This document shows, one piece after another, positions 53,240 through 64,000 of a stretch of DNA of 64,000 bases. Both the position numbers and the translations under genes were made by a program. Below the pieces are notes generated by a model that saw only the letters and a list, made by a program, of their open reading frames with translations, had not been told where the DNA came from and ran no database searches. Every line of letters begins with the position of its first letter. Positions within the stretch are counted from its first letter, which is position 1. This DNA comes from Oscarella lobularis (lineage: Eukaryota; Porifera; Homoscleromorpha; Homosclerophorida; Oscarellidae): assembly GCF_947507565.1 (NCBI RefSeq), contig NC_089192.1:682001-746000 (forward strand), read 5' to 3'.

Positions 53240-54972
53240 ATGGCGACAGTTTTCGGGCTGATTTTATGCTCATTTCTCTTAGCGACGTACTGCGTTAGTC
53301 TTTCCTCAGAAACAACTCCTACTACTTCGTGCGACCGCTACGAGAAGTTGGATCTCAAAGCTATTGATGCTCGGCTTAGATTCGTCATCAAAAATCCGCT
53401 GCACGTTCTCAGTCAGTATCATTATTCTACTGACGAAGACACAAGCCAAGCTTGGGATAAATGTTCTGTATCGAATTTTGCTGAGGGGGTGAAGTTTTGG
53501 GTTCTTTTTACAGAAGCACCCGTAAAAATTGACGAGGTGGCTTTACTGTCACGTCGTAATTTTGGCGAAGGTGCCAAAGTTGTCGTGGGTTCTTTAGGTA
53601 GCGATGGAAAACCAGAAAATGAATGCAATTGTTTTAGTCGTGACGGTGGCTATTATCCTTCAATAGCCGGTAGAACTCCTACCTATTTTAACTGCAGTGC
53701 GAATGGCGCTGCGATTGACACTGAGCAATGCAACGAGACGGAGGTGATGGCCGAATTCGTTCGAGTCGAGAGACCCTCTTATGGAAGTTTGCAAATTTGT
53801 GAACTATCAGTGCGTTACAATGGTGAGAAGCTTTTTACCTACGTACGTTTATATAGCTGTTCGTTGTGTAGGTCGTAGAGTGGTCGAACCTAATGTCTTT
53901 CGTTTTTTTGACATGAAAGAATTAGCTCCCAATAGCAATTATCCTTTTGCTATTGATGGAGATTCTTCTTTAAATTTACAGAACTGCTCTCGAAGCAGTG
54001 AGATAACAGGCGGCGAGATATGGTTCAAAGTGGATTTACACGACACGTACGACGTCACCGAAGTTTGGCTGCAGGCTCCGAATCAGCAGCACTACAAAGT
54101 CTACGTCAGCAAATTATTTGACTTTGGAGATAAGCTCGAATGCAATCGCTCATTTCACATTTTCAAGTGTTCCATGCCTCAAGCCCGACATGTACTTGTT
54201 ACCTATGAACGTGCCTATAAAGAGTTAACTCTATATCAGATGGCTGTCTGTGAAATTGAGGTTTACTACAGGCCGTCGTCATCTGTTCCAAAATTTCATC
54301 GTTTTCGTAACTTACCGTGCGGATTTCCTCCGTATCTCTCTACTGTATCGATAGACAGCAAATGGGAAAATGCGGCGTACACGTGTGGCAACAAAACTTT
54401 CACAGCATCCTGCAAACCTAATGGAAAGTGGGACCGCATCCACCAAAAATGCAATACTAGTAACACTAAAAGTAAGTACAATCTGCTCAGCATTTTAATA
54501 TTTCCTCCTAAGATCCAGTTGGCAAGTGCCCGACTCTTTCTCATCCGAAACATGGCAGTGTCACATTACTGCCGAAGTCAGAACTTGGAGAGACAGTAGC
54601 AGCTGAAGCCGAATACTCCTGTGCATACTGCCACGAGCTAAACGGTGATAAACATAGAACCTGCTACAAGACAGACCTCAAATGGAAGGGAGAAGAGCCA
54701 GAATGCAAAGGCTGGTTTCCAACTAAACGTATGCACTGGAATCACTATAGTGTCCTTTGCACTTAGTTGTTGAATGCGATCCCAGTCCGCCAGCTATTCG
54801 AGGAGCAACCGTCCACGTTATATCAAACAAATGCGGCGGTGTTGCAGTTTACAAGTGCAAGGAAGGAAAACATGCATATAAATCTGAGAAGGACGTAATC
54901 AAAGTTTGTCGGGAAAATGGAGAGTGGGTCGACGCCAATCAACATCATTCGCTGAATTGCATCGGCAAATGA
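53240..54972 (+). CDS. Secreted discoidin/F5-8C-like and sushi-domain protein
   Basis: Exon 1 (53,240-53,822) starts with a signal peptide (MATVFGLILCSFLLATYC) and a first discoidin-like domain. Exon 2 (from 53,872) encodes a second, clearer F5/8 type C domain (DLHDTYDVTEVWLQAPN, then CEIEVYY). Three sushi/CCP modules follow: CGFPPYLSTVS...CKPNGKWDRIHQKC, CPTLSHPKHGSVTL...LKWKGEEPEC and VECDPSPPAIRG...CRENGEWVD. The product is about 500 residues with many N-x-S/T sites, probably a carbohydrate- or cell-surface-binding lectin-like protein, possibly immune. The last intron is best explained by a GC donor (54,711) and acceptor before 54,767. An AG at 53,236 just before the ATG suggests a 5' UTR intron. 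No named orthologue recognised. Confidence 0.8.
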
Positions 54973-55145
54973 AAAAAATTAAAGAGCAGACTTGACTGAC
55001 TTTATTGGCTAAATATTTGCTGATATCGTTTTTGTGCATCGAAATACATGTACAAATTCTATTGTCCATATACCTGCATCCGGGAATGTGTATTTGCCTG
55101 CACGTGCTCTTCCCTTTCGGTTTCTTCGATTTTCGCTGGCTTTAG

Positions 55146-58100
55146 ATGGACGCCGCAGGCGCGTTCACCGCGCCAAAGTCGAACGGAGTTCCCATAGATC
55201 ATCTAGAGTTCGCCTACATCAGCAAATGCACGAACGGCAACGAATTGGAGAAAATCGTCAAGCGATTACGGTAAACAACCGAACCGTAGCAACGCAAAAC
55301 GATCTCCACGGATCGTTACCGACGCGATTCGGTCGATTTTTGCCCGTAGATCCGGAGAAGATGGCCATTTTCCGGAACTTTTGGCATCAGCCGAAAAACA
55401 ACTGGCAAAATACAAGCCAAAAAGGTGTCCACGTAGCAGTTTGCTCTTCTCTTACAACACTGGTATCTATGCGACCTTTAGTACGGTACTGATGAAGTCG
55501 AAACGAGAGGTTAGGCAATCGGACTTGGATCCGGAGAAGCGAACAGAAATCGAAGACGAAATGAAGGTAAGTTAGTAATAGAGAACCCTTGAGATTCAAT
55601 AGTGTACGATACCTTAGAGATATTCCCTCTGTCAAAAATAGTTGTAGTTAATTAATAGTATTGGCTCTTTTATCGCAGTCGTGGGAACGTGAAATGAAAG
55701 AGACGGACGCGAGATTGAAGTCAAGGGGGCCCAGTGGTCAAAGGTTTCAACCGATCAGAAAGCCAGCACCTGTCGAGGTGGAGAGGAGTGGTGTAAGACA
55801 TAAGAGATCTCTGTTAATATAAGAGAGTGATTAGTGTATTGTAGAAAGAGAAGGGGGAGGAGGAGGAGGAGGAGGACAGGGCGCGTCGGATTAAGTCAAG
55901 CGATTATCGAGCTTGGGACAAGTGGGTTTCAGTCGAAGCAAAACCTTGCATTGGAGTATCTCTATATCTTATGCAGGGTCGACGTCATTGAAATGGAGAA
56001 GGAAATCGAGGAGATGGAAGAGAAAAAGAAAGCGAAGAAAAAATCGCAGGAAGAGACGACAGAAATACCAACAAAATTACCCATACCAACTGGTACCAAT
56101 AATCAATATAATTACCATTGATCATTACTCGCGTAGATCCGACTGAAAGACAGGTGATGGCACAGAGAGAAAAAGCCAAAGGAAACGACGTAACAAAAAC
56201 ATAGTCTTTAAATTAATCTAAATATTTATTATAACGTATCTCCAAGTCGTTTCGCGCTGGCAATTATTCCGAATCGATAACGTACTACACGCGAAGCATC
56301 GACTTGGATCCGTTGGCAGTGTCGTACAACAATCGCGCAATGGCTTATATTAAAACGAAGAAGTACGAGGAGGCGCTGAAGGACGTCGACGAAGTCCTAA
56401 AGATAGAACCAGACAATAGAAAAGGTATAAACCGATTGATTCAATATTGAGAATTGACTACGTTTCCTTGTCTTTAGCTCTTCATCGTCGAGCGCAGTGT
56501 TATCGATGGAAAGGACGCTACGACGAAGCGGAAGCGGATCTGGAAAGGGTTCTCGAAGCCGAGCCAAATCACACTCAAGTGACAGTAAGAGAAAAAATAT
56601 GTCTCTTCCTTAATTGAGAACATTGAGAAAACGAAATGCCAGGCTTTGCTGAAGGAAGTAAGAGCGAAAAAGACAACCGAAGTGAAACGAAAACGAGTCA
56701 ATATCGTGGAAGTAGACGATGACGATGAGGAAGAGGAGGAGGAGGAGAAAGAAGGCGTTGAGATTCCTCCTACTGAACCCAGTCCTCCTCCTCCAGCCCC
56801 TTCTCCTCCTGATGACTCTATTCCTCCTCCTGTACTTCCCTCTCCTTCTCCTCCTCCTCCTCCTGCTCCCGCGCCGTTGCCTGAGAGCGTCATTGCCCCC
56901 AAGAACAGAGGATACGAGATGTTCAGAAACGGAGACTATTCCAAAGCTCTAGACAACTATAACGAAGCAATCGAAGCACTCGAACCAAGTGAAGTCTACA
57001 CTCACATAATGATTTATACTTATTATTATTCATATTCGCATTAGCTCGCGGTGATTTCAAAGACGCCTACGCTTCGTTGCTCAACAATCGAGCGGCGTGT
57101 CACCATCGCTTAGGAGATTGTCGTTCGTGTATAAAAGACTGCGATGAAGGCCTCTCCTTCAATCCAAAGCACGCCAAGCTTTTTATGAGACGCGCTTTCG
57201 CCTATGAAGCCTTGGAAAAGTCAGTCGGAGTCGAAAACGAGAGGCCGAATTCAAAAAATGATTTTCTTTCTGTTTATTTTAGGTATGGTAGAGCCTATGT
57301 TGATTTTAAGGCCGCCGCGGAAATCGACTCGTCTCTTGCACCGGCTCGTCAAGCTTGCTCTAGGTGCGTCTACGAGTTGTCTATTTTTATTTGCTTGTTT
57401 GATATGTCTTGTGGCAAGGATGGGGGCTGTGTTGAGCGATAAGTATTCGAACTGGCGAGAACGTCTCAATGACATTCTCGATAAAGAAGACGGAAAAGAG
57501 AAGGGCGCTTCAGACGAGGACCAAAAGAAAGACACTCGTAGAGAAAAAGAAGAGAAAGGCGCTTCCAGTGAGAAAGAGGAGGAGGAAGGAGAAATGAAAG
57601 ACGGACCTAGAGACGAAGAGAAAGACGTTTCTAGTGAGGAGACGCCAAAGGAAAATGGATTGAACGAAGAGACGCCCATGGACACGCAGGAAGACGAGCC
57701 GGCAGCGGCGCCGCCACCGTCGCCTCCGGAAGAACCGGCGACGTATGAATCGATGAAAATAAAAGGAAACCAATTTGTAAGAGAGGTAAGAAAGAGGAGG
57801 CAATATTTTATGAGGGGGCCCCCCCTTTGGCTATGAGAATTCGCTTTTGACAGTCGAGATTTGACGAGGCGTTGGCCTGCTACAGCGAATGTATCCGACT
57901 TGATTCGAGTCAGCTGGCGCCGTATACAAATAGAGCTCTTTGCCACTTAAAACTCAAGAAGGTTAGAGTGAGATAGTTGCGTTTCACTCCACGAGTTATT
58001 CTGCGTGATTTGCTTTAGTTTGCTCTGGCTGTAGAGGATTGCGATAGCGCCTTGCGTTTGGACGAGAAAAACGTCAAGGCGTTGTTTAGAAGAGCTCAGG

Positions 58101-59517
58101 CCAATTCGAATCTTACCGAATATCGTTCTGCCCTTATGGATCTGACGGCGTTGCTGAAAATTGAACCAAACAATTCTTTAGCGCAAAAAGAAATGGAAAA
58201 GATAAAGGGGCTGTGGAGAATGGTATATAGGAGAGATGATGGCGGCTACAGTTTCAGCGACTTTTTTTGATTATTCAGGAATTGAAGGAAAGCCAGGAGA
58301 AATTCGCCAAACAGCAAGAGAAAGAAAACAAGGAAAAGAAGCCCGAGGAAAAGAAGTCCGAATCGTCTACAAAACCGATTCCAATTCCCCAGAAAAAACG
58401 CCAAGAGAAGAGTCCGCCGGCTCCCCCTAATAAAACCCCGGCGAAATCGAAAACACCGCCTAGACGACCCCCGTTGTCGTCAGCGCGACGTCGTCAGGCG
58501 AAAAAAGAACCAAAGAGAGTGCGAGTCGCTATAGAGGAGGGAAGCAGCAGCTCAGTCAGTCCGACACACGTATGCCCCACATACGTTTAATTAATCTATT
58601 GTCTAATTTTCAGGAGGAGGATCAAACCGCTAACCCTAAGGAAAGCGGTACTGCGGCTTCACCTAGTACTGAGACTGGCGCTGAGCCGGCAAAGAAGACC
58701 CCTACTGTCCCTACTGTCCCTACTCCACCAGCACCCTCTCCACCCCCCGCCTCTCCTCCTCCACCAGCACCCTCTCCACCCCCCGCTTCTCCTCCTCCAC
58801 GTCTTCCGGATGATGATGACGTCGTTGAGAAAAAGGTTGTGGTTGTTGAACCGGCTTCCGTACGAGCGTCTCTGTCTTATCCCGACTTCGTTCTCGAAAA
58901 AGTGACGTTACGCACGAATTAAACTTAAAATGTTTCTCTGGTTAAAATAGTGTACGTTTAGGGAACGCCGTATGAGTTCATCCAGGCTTGGCAATCGGTT
59001 CGAGCTCGTCCTGGTATAGAGATCGGCGCTCAGTACGCGAGTTTGCTGAAACAGGTCAAGCCTGAAAACCTTCCGTCTAGTAATAAAAATTAATAACTTT
59101 GACGAATTAGAAATAAGAGGTTTTTATTAGTAATCAGTAACAAACTCGAGGGAGAAATGCTCGCGAAAATTCTCGACGCTACAGCGAATTATCTAGTTCC
59201 CGAAGGCGAGACGAGACTGATAAACGACGTGAGAATTTCTATATACGATTTCTATCTATAGGAGAGTTGAGTCTCAGTCTCCAGTTATTGAATAACCTCG
59301 CTAAAGTGAAACGATTTGACTTCGTGTCCATGTTCTTAAACAGTAAAGACAAACAAAGTACGAAAACAAACATTATTAATTAAAAATTCAAAACTGAATC
59401 CACTCTCTTTTTTTTCAAGATTTGCACAAAGTTCTGAAAGGCTTGGAAAGCGAAAGCGACGTCGTCGTCGTCGCGAAAGCCGATCTCGAAAAACTGAAAA
59501 AATCGTACAAGGTTTGA
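55146..59517 (+). CDS. SPAG1: SPAG1 dynein-arm assembly TPR co-chaperone
   Basis: Spliced gene matching SPAG1 in order. N-terminus VPIDHLEFAYISKC and, across an intron, LRSGEDGHFPELLASAEKQL; then SDYRAWDKFDVE, a family signature. A first TPR block (AFRAGNYSESITYYTRSI, SYNNRAMAYIKTKKYEEAL, RRAQCYRWKGRYDEAEADL), an acidic and Pro-rich linker, a second TPR block (NRGYEMFRNGDYSKALDNY, NNRAACHHRLGDCRSC), another charged linker, and a third (RFDEALACYSECIRL, TNRALCHLKLKKFALAVEDC). The C-terminal RPAP3-type domain is spread over the last exons (YEFIQAWQSVRARPG, ISNKLEGEMLAKILDA, FDFVSMFLNSKDK). TGA is at 59,515. In other animals SPAG1 acts in the cytosol with HSP90/R2TP to pre-assemble axonemal dynein arms. 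Exon borders are approximate in the linkers. Confidence 0.88.
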
Positions 59518-60375
59518 TTATCGATACGTAGTTCTGTTGGGTTGTCCCGCGAGCCAATTTCTCATCTCGGGAAACCAAACGTCGCCCATGTCGCGAAAAT
59601 TCGCGAAAAAGGCCAACTCGCGCGCGCCGACGTCGCTCATGCACTGAAAAATGCTCCGAATGAAATAGGCGCTATTCAACTCCCCATTCGGATAGATAAG
59701 CGTTCCGCCTCGCTCTCGATAGTGATAGGTTAGAGCGCGTATAAAGGCGATAATCTCCTTCCAATTGCGACTGCTCTCCTCGACGGAAAACGAATCGACT
59801 CCGCCCGTAACGTTGAGTATCGTCAGCGGAGTCGCGTGCGAGTTGGCTGATCGCGATAGGACCGTTAACGAGACGTTGTGCTCGTGCAATGCCGAGCCGA
59901 AAACGTGCAAAAATTCGTGATATTTTTCCGCGTCGTGATAGCGCTTGTCGCCGTGGAATTCGACGTCCATGAAGTAGCCCGTGTAGTTGTACTTCAGCGC
60001 TTCGGCGACGAATAGTTTGGCGAAAATTTCCGCTCGACCGAAATTCGTTATCGCGTTCGTTCCGCCCATTGCGATGATCGGTTGCACGTGAATGGGCGGG
60101 GTCATTGCCTGCACTGGCTTGGTGAAGTCGTCCCAGCAGAAATTGTCCGGACCGAGTGTCGTGTTCGAGTCGACGACGCCGAGGCTGTAGCAATAGCACG
60201 AGGCGATGTTGATCGTGCCCGGATGCGATTTGAGCAGGTTTACGAAACCGGGTAGATCGGATCGATGTTCGGCGGAAAAGATCATTCGCAGTCGTCGATC
60301 TGGAAGCGGAACTTGAGTACGTGCTCCGAAGACAAAGAGGAGGAGGAAAGTTAGGATGGCGGTAGACACGCCCAT
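59518..60375 (-). CDS. Secreted protein of unknown family, possibly glycosidase-like
   Basis: Single-exon gene of 285 residues, unusual among the intron-rich neighbours. A signal peptide (MGVSTAILTFLLLFVFGART) is followed by a globular region with several N-glycosylation sites. The segment YTGYFMDVEFHGD has the look of the D-x-E end of a beta strand in GH18-type TIM barrels, and the beta-strand-like repeats HVQPIIAMGGTNA and VSLTVLSRSAN fit a barrel. The canonical DGxDxDxE motif is not present, so catalytic activity is uncertain. Its stop (TAA, 59,518-59,520) abuts the SPAG1 stop; its start faces the MBOAT gene 263 bp away. A single exon could indicate retroposition or transfer, but base and codon use look local. 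Confidence 0.7.
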   Translation of the reverse strand: MGVSTAILTFLLLFVFGARTQVPLPDRRLRMIFSAEHRSDLPGFVNLLKSHPGTINIASCYCYSLGVVDSNTTLGPDNFCWDDFTKPVQAMTPPIHVQPIIAMGGTNAITNFGRAEIFAKLFVAEALKYNYTGYFMDVEFHGDKRYHDAEKYHEFLHVFGSALHEHNVSLTVLSRSANSHATPLTILNVTGGVDSFSVEESSRNWKEIIAFIRALTYHYRERGGTLIYPNGELNSAYFIRSIFQCMSDVGARELAFFANFRDMGDVWFPEMRNWLAGQPNRTTYR

Positions 60376-60638
60376 GTTTTTGCAAATTCCCCCAAAAAGG
60401 AACGCACGTTATTGGTGGGGGAAGAAATTGCACAGTGGGGCGGGGGATAGACAACGTGTGTAACTACTCCTCTATAGTCGTCGTATCGTTTTGCAACGGT
60501 GCCGGTGACGTCACTATCCAGGAAGTGGCTAATTGATTGTCTGCTCAACCGACCAACAAAACAATCGACGAAAATATATCAATCACACGTCTAGCGCCCA
60601 GAGGCGACTCCCCATCGACTCGTTGTTACGAAAACACA
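60376..60638. promoter_or_regulatory. Divergent promoter region with CRE
   Basis: 263 bp between divergent start codons of the secreted-protein gene and the MBOAT gene. It contains a perfect CRE palindrome TGACGTCA at 60,505-60,512, the second divergent promoter in the window to have one. No TATA box is obvious. Confidence 0.5.
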
Positions 60639-62788
60639 ATGAACGTCTTTTACTATCCCGATCTCGTAGTCGTTCGTGTAGCGACGCTAATCAAAGCCCA
60701 ACCTCAGCAAGTGAGCCTCGAGTCCGCCTTGCTCTCGTCCTGCGACGGCGATGACGCAATTTTTCTTCTAGGTTTCTCTTCTTCTTTGCTTTGGTCTCTC
60801 GTTTCTTGCTGGGCTCGCTTTTCGATGTCTTCTCCTTTCCGCGTCGGGGAGAACGCTGCCCGGGGCGGCCAGGACGAGACACGCCCTCTCGATGGGCTTG
60901 GGTCTTGCTCTCGGATTTTTCTGCTACAGATGGTGAGCTCAATGCCACTTGGGAAAAATATTTTGCGTATGCATTGCTATATTTATTAGGGATTTTTTCA
61001 TCAATGTCGTGTCAGCTCTTATCGCTTATATTCTCATTCGATTCGTTGTTCCACAGAAAGTTCACTAGTGAGTGAGACATTCTCTATAAATTTTTTGACC
61101 TTCTTTTTATCTGGTTATAGTGTTGTTTTTGGCTCGGCAATGGGCATTTTGTCTATCGTTCACGCCCAACGCGTCGTCACGCACGCACTCGACAATGGTC
61201 AATACAAAATGGACGTATCAGGGTAAAATCGAAATACAGGGAGGTTTCTTGCTAAATTTTGTCTTAGTTCTCTAATGGTTTTGACGCAGAGACTAACAGC
61301 GCTTGCTTGTTCGATACACGACGGTGAAAAATTCAAATAGTCACGTGGTTACTTCTAAAATTGATTGGCTTCTAGGTATGGGACGAAAGAGAGATGATTT
61401 GACAAGAGATCAAGAGGAACAGTGCGTTAGGTAACGTTGAACCCACTCCCATATATTGCTAAGAGAAGCTAATCTTTATATTTAGAGAAATTCCAAGTGT
61501 TTTGGAGTTTTTCAGCTATGCGTTTAATTTTCCGACTATTTTGATTGGACCGCTCTGCTTCTATCGCGACTACATTTGCTTTATTGAAGGAAAGCATTAC
61601 TTAGTAGAAGACAAGGTGAGTTGGGTAATTAAACAATTAATTAATAATTCAACTCTTTCTTTAGAACGGACATGTTCGGCGTACAAGTGGTGTTGTAAGT
61701 TGGAAATAATTTTCATTTAGTACTTTGTATTCTTTTTTCTTCAGAAACCGGCTCTAAAGAAATTTCTCTTCTCCCTCATGTGGCTTGGGTTGTACGTAAA
61801 ATTTGTCGGTACATATTCTATTCAGTTGAACGGAGGTATTGCGAATACACGACTATTTTAACTAATCAAAGAGAGAGAGATATCTCTGACAGATCCCGAC
61901 GTTCTGAACAGGCCTTGGCTTCAACGTAGTTGGATAGCGTATGCGTCTATGCTTACTCAGCGATTTCGATTTTATTTTGCTTGGACAATAGGTAACGTCT
62001 TTTCGATCTCGTGTGTATTTGTTTATTTATTTCTTTTCAGCTGATAGTATTGCTAATGCCGCTGGATTAGGATTTAACGGGTTTGACGAAAATTCAAATG
62101 AAAAGTGGAATCTCATTACAAATACCGATATACTTGGGACAGAGGTACTGTACGACTCTCTAATCGTCGCGACTTAGTTCGAATAATCACGTGTTAGTTT
62201 GCTCTCAATTTTAAACATCTCCTCGAAAGCTGGAATATTCAAACAAGCGTCTGGCTTAAAAGGTTTTGACTGAAATAACTTTTTCTATTTTGACTAAGAC
62301 TTTGCGTTGTAGAGTTTGCTACGAAAGAGTAAAATTTCGACCGTTTCTATTGACGAATATCCTAGTGGCGTGGTGGCACGGATTCTTTCCAATATACTAC
62401 GTTGGTTGGGTGGGATTTGGGTTTTCAGTGCTGGCAGCGAGACACGTAAAATATATTTAAAAAATGTAAATGTAAAATAGAGATGTTTCTTCAGATTCGA
62501 CGTGTCATTCGTCCGTACTTTCAGAAGCACTATGTTCTCCAGCGTTTCTACGACTGTCTCACCATAGTAACGACGATGGCGTTTCTGACGTATTACGTCG
62601 TGACGATTGCTCTTATGGATTTTGGCAAAACCTTTTCTTTTTGGAGGTACGAAATGAATCAATTTCAATTATTGATGCAACTAGTTCAATTATATAGATC
62701 TCAATATTTTCTCGGTCATCTAATACCCATAGCCGTTGTGCTACTATGCAGCAGAAAGAAGCAAGTCAAAAAAGACAAGGACGATTAA
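60639..62788 (+). CDS. MBOAT1/2-type lysophospholipid acyltransferase
   Basis: Spliced gene for a multi-pass ER membrane-bound O-acyltransferase that re-acylates lysophospholipids. Exon 1 gives MNVFYYPDLVVVRVATLI; after a 59-bp intron membrane helices follow (VSLLCFGLSFLAGLAF, GLGLALGFFCYRW, VVSALIAYILIRFVVP). Conserved family blocks are LMVLTQRLTALACSIHDG, GRKRDDLTRDQEE, PSVLEFFSYAFNFPTILIGP, FIEGKH, FYFAWTIADSIANAAGLGF, the catalytic Asn block WNIQTSVWLKR and the catalytic His block NILVAWWHGFFPIYY. The product ends in a lysine-rich tail (RKKQVKKDKDD), typical of ER retention. Overall order and spacing match MBOAT1/2 (about 500 residues). Exact substrate preference cannot be read from the sequence. 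Confidence 0.88.
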
Positions 62789-62957
62789 TTAAAAGCTATG
62801 CTGGCGCCTAAGTGTAACATCAAAGACACCCGCTGTACAAACAAACAACTCCGCGTCCGGGAACCATTAAACCGACGTCCGGGATAGCGAAAATCCTTTC
62901 TTTTGTCTCCCAACGTTCAGCTGCAGTTTTCCCGACGCTCTCAGCTCGCATATACTC

Positions 62958-64000
62958 ATGTCGAAACGTTCGTCGAACGTAGGCCAACTCGTTCAGCGTT
63001 TCGAGAGCCAGAAAGGCAAGGAATCCGCGCCGGCGGGGCCGACACGTCGGCTTTCGTCGAGTTCGACGCCCACGTCGTCGTCGTCGAAGCCGCCACTCAA
63101 GGCAAAACCGTCTCCGAACGCAATCGGATCGCCGCGCACCACGCCGGAGCCTCAATCGAGACAAAAACCGATCGGCGCGGGGGCGGGGTCGTCGGCGCGC
63201 GTCGCCGAACTGGAGAAAAAATGCGAAATGCAGGCGAAGGAGATCGAGACGATGCGCAAGGCGACGAACGAGAGCGCGACGGAGACGTTGAGAGAGGAAT
63301 ACGAGGAAAAAATCGAGAAGTTGGAGCGAGAAAAGAAAGAACTCGAAGGCGAAGTCGAAACGCTTCGAGAGAAGAGTGAGGAGACGCGGGAAGACGTCGA
63401 CGTCGACGAAACGTCGACGATCGAAATCGAGCGGCTCAAAGACGAAAAGACGAAAATCGAAGAAGAATTCGAAATTTTGAAAAGCGACGTCGAGAATCTT
63501 CAAAGGGAAGTCGACGACTCGAAGGCGGAGTTCGAGAAGGAGAAGAAGAAATGCGAACGCGAAATCGAGAAGCGAATTCTATTGGAGGACGATTTGGAAG
63601 CGGAACGCAAACGCGTTGCGAAATTGGAGAGCGATGCGAAGAAGAACGTCGAAGGGGCCCCCGTTACTAGGGGAACGAAAGCGTTGCGAGAGGAGATACG
63701 GGATTTGAAGAAGCAGATCGGCGGAAAGGATAAGGCGTTGGTGGATATGAAAGAGCAGAGGGACGAATTGAGAGACGAGATCGAGAAACTGCGAGCCGGA
63801 TCCGTCGAACGAAGTGATGATGACGACGAACTCAAGAAGGAAGTCGAGAGATTGGAGGAGCTCTTGGAACGCACAAAGAGGTATCAATCCGAAGCCGAAG
63901 TCGATCTCGAGATGATGAAAGTCGAACGGGAAAAATTGCGGGGAGATGTTGAGAGATTGACGGGCGACGTCAAGAAGGCGAAATCGGAGAGCGAGAAGGA
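62958..64000 (+). CDS. Long coiled-coil protein, 5' part (runs off window)
   Basis: ATG at 62,958 opens 347 codons to the window edge without a stop or obvious intron. The first 90 residues are Ser/Pro-rich and basic (MSKRSSNVGQLVQRFESQKG, then SSSSTPTSSSSKPP). From about residue 95 the protein is an uninterrupted, highly charged heptad-type coiled coil (VAELEKKCEMQAKEIETM, EEYEEKIEKLEREKKELEG, LEELLERTKRYQSEAEVDL). This layout is typical of cytoskeletal or centrosomal scaffolds, but coiled coils match many families and I do not assign one. It begins 169 bp after the MBOAT stop. Confidence 0.7.
   Translation, partial: MSKRSSNVGQLVQRFESQKGKESAPAGPTRRLSSSSTPTSSSSKPPLKAKPSPNAIGSPRTTPEPQSRQKPIGAGAGSSARVAELEKKCEMQAKEIETMRKATNESATETLREEYEEKIEKLEREKKELEGEVETLREKSEETREDVDVDETSTIEIERLKDEKTKIEEEFEILKSDVENLQREVDDSKAEFEKEKKKCEREIEKRILLEDDLEAERKRVAKLESDAKKNVEGAPVTRGTKALREEIRDLKKQIGGKDKALVDMKEQRDELRDEIEKLRAGSVERSDDDDELKKEVERLEELLERTKRYQSEAEVDLEMMKVEREKLRGDVERLTGDVKKAKSESEK

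Overview
This is a eukaryotic, almost certainly animal, genomic window. Most coding genes are cut by spliceosomal introns, many only about 45-60 bp long, and animal-type families are present: an adhesion-type polycystin-1 relative, a giant EGF/laminin-G extracellular protein, a discoidin/sushi protein, UNC45 and SPAG1. The very tight gene packing, short introns and strong use of TCG/ACG/GAC codons suggest an early-branching animal. A sponge such as a homoscleromorph is my best guess, but that is inference from texture, not from a marker gene.

Left third (1-23,675): almost pure satellite DNA. Three families alternate in a fixed order. Family A has 15-16 bp units around GGACAATTTGTCC. Family B is AT-rich, about 22 bp, around CAGAATAAATTCTG. 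Family C has 21 and 24 bp units containing GCCGGC and GTACGTAC. With two non-repetitive islands they form a composite A-B-U1-B-A-U2-C, seen twice head to tail (1-9,803 and 9,804-23,675). Island U1 carries a 25-codon first exon with a perfect GTAAGT donor; its protein strongly resembles the N-terminus of the chromatin-remodelling subunit INO80E. The matching second exon is not visible.

23,676-26,200: a transition zone with a chain of well-formed but unassigned short exons, a roughly 62-bp tandem repeat and CRE-like palindromes.

Right part (26,223-64,000): a compact gene row: UNC45 (+), POLR3K (-), GLS (+), ASPH (-), polycystin-1-like (+), EGF/LamG protein (+), discoidin-sushi protein (+), SPAG1 (+), an unrecognised secreted protein (-), an MBOAT lysophospholipid acyltransferase (+) and a coiled-coil protein running off the end (+). 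Neighbouring genes are strikingly close. POLR3K and GLS start codons are 71 bp apart, ASPH and the polycystin gene 107 bp apart. The stop codons of SPAG1 and its convergent neighbour abut with no base between.

The genes are not an operon but some are functionally linked. ASPH hydroxylates EGF domains carrying a consensus that is frequent in the EGF/LamG protein 9 kb away. UNC45 and SPAG1 are both TPR co-chaperones. SPAG1 and polycystins are both linked to cilia in other animals.
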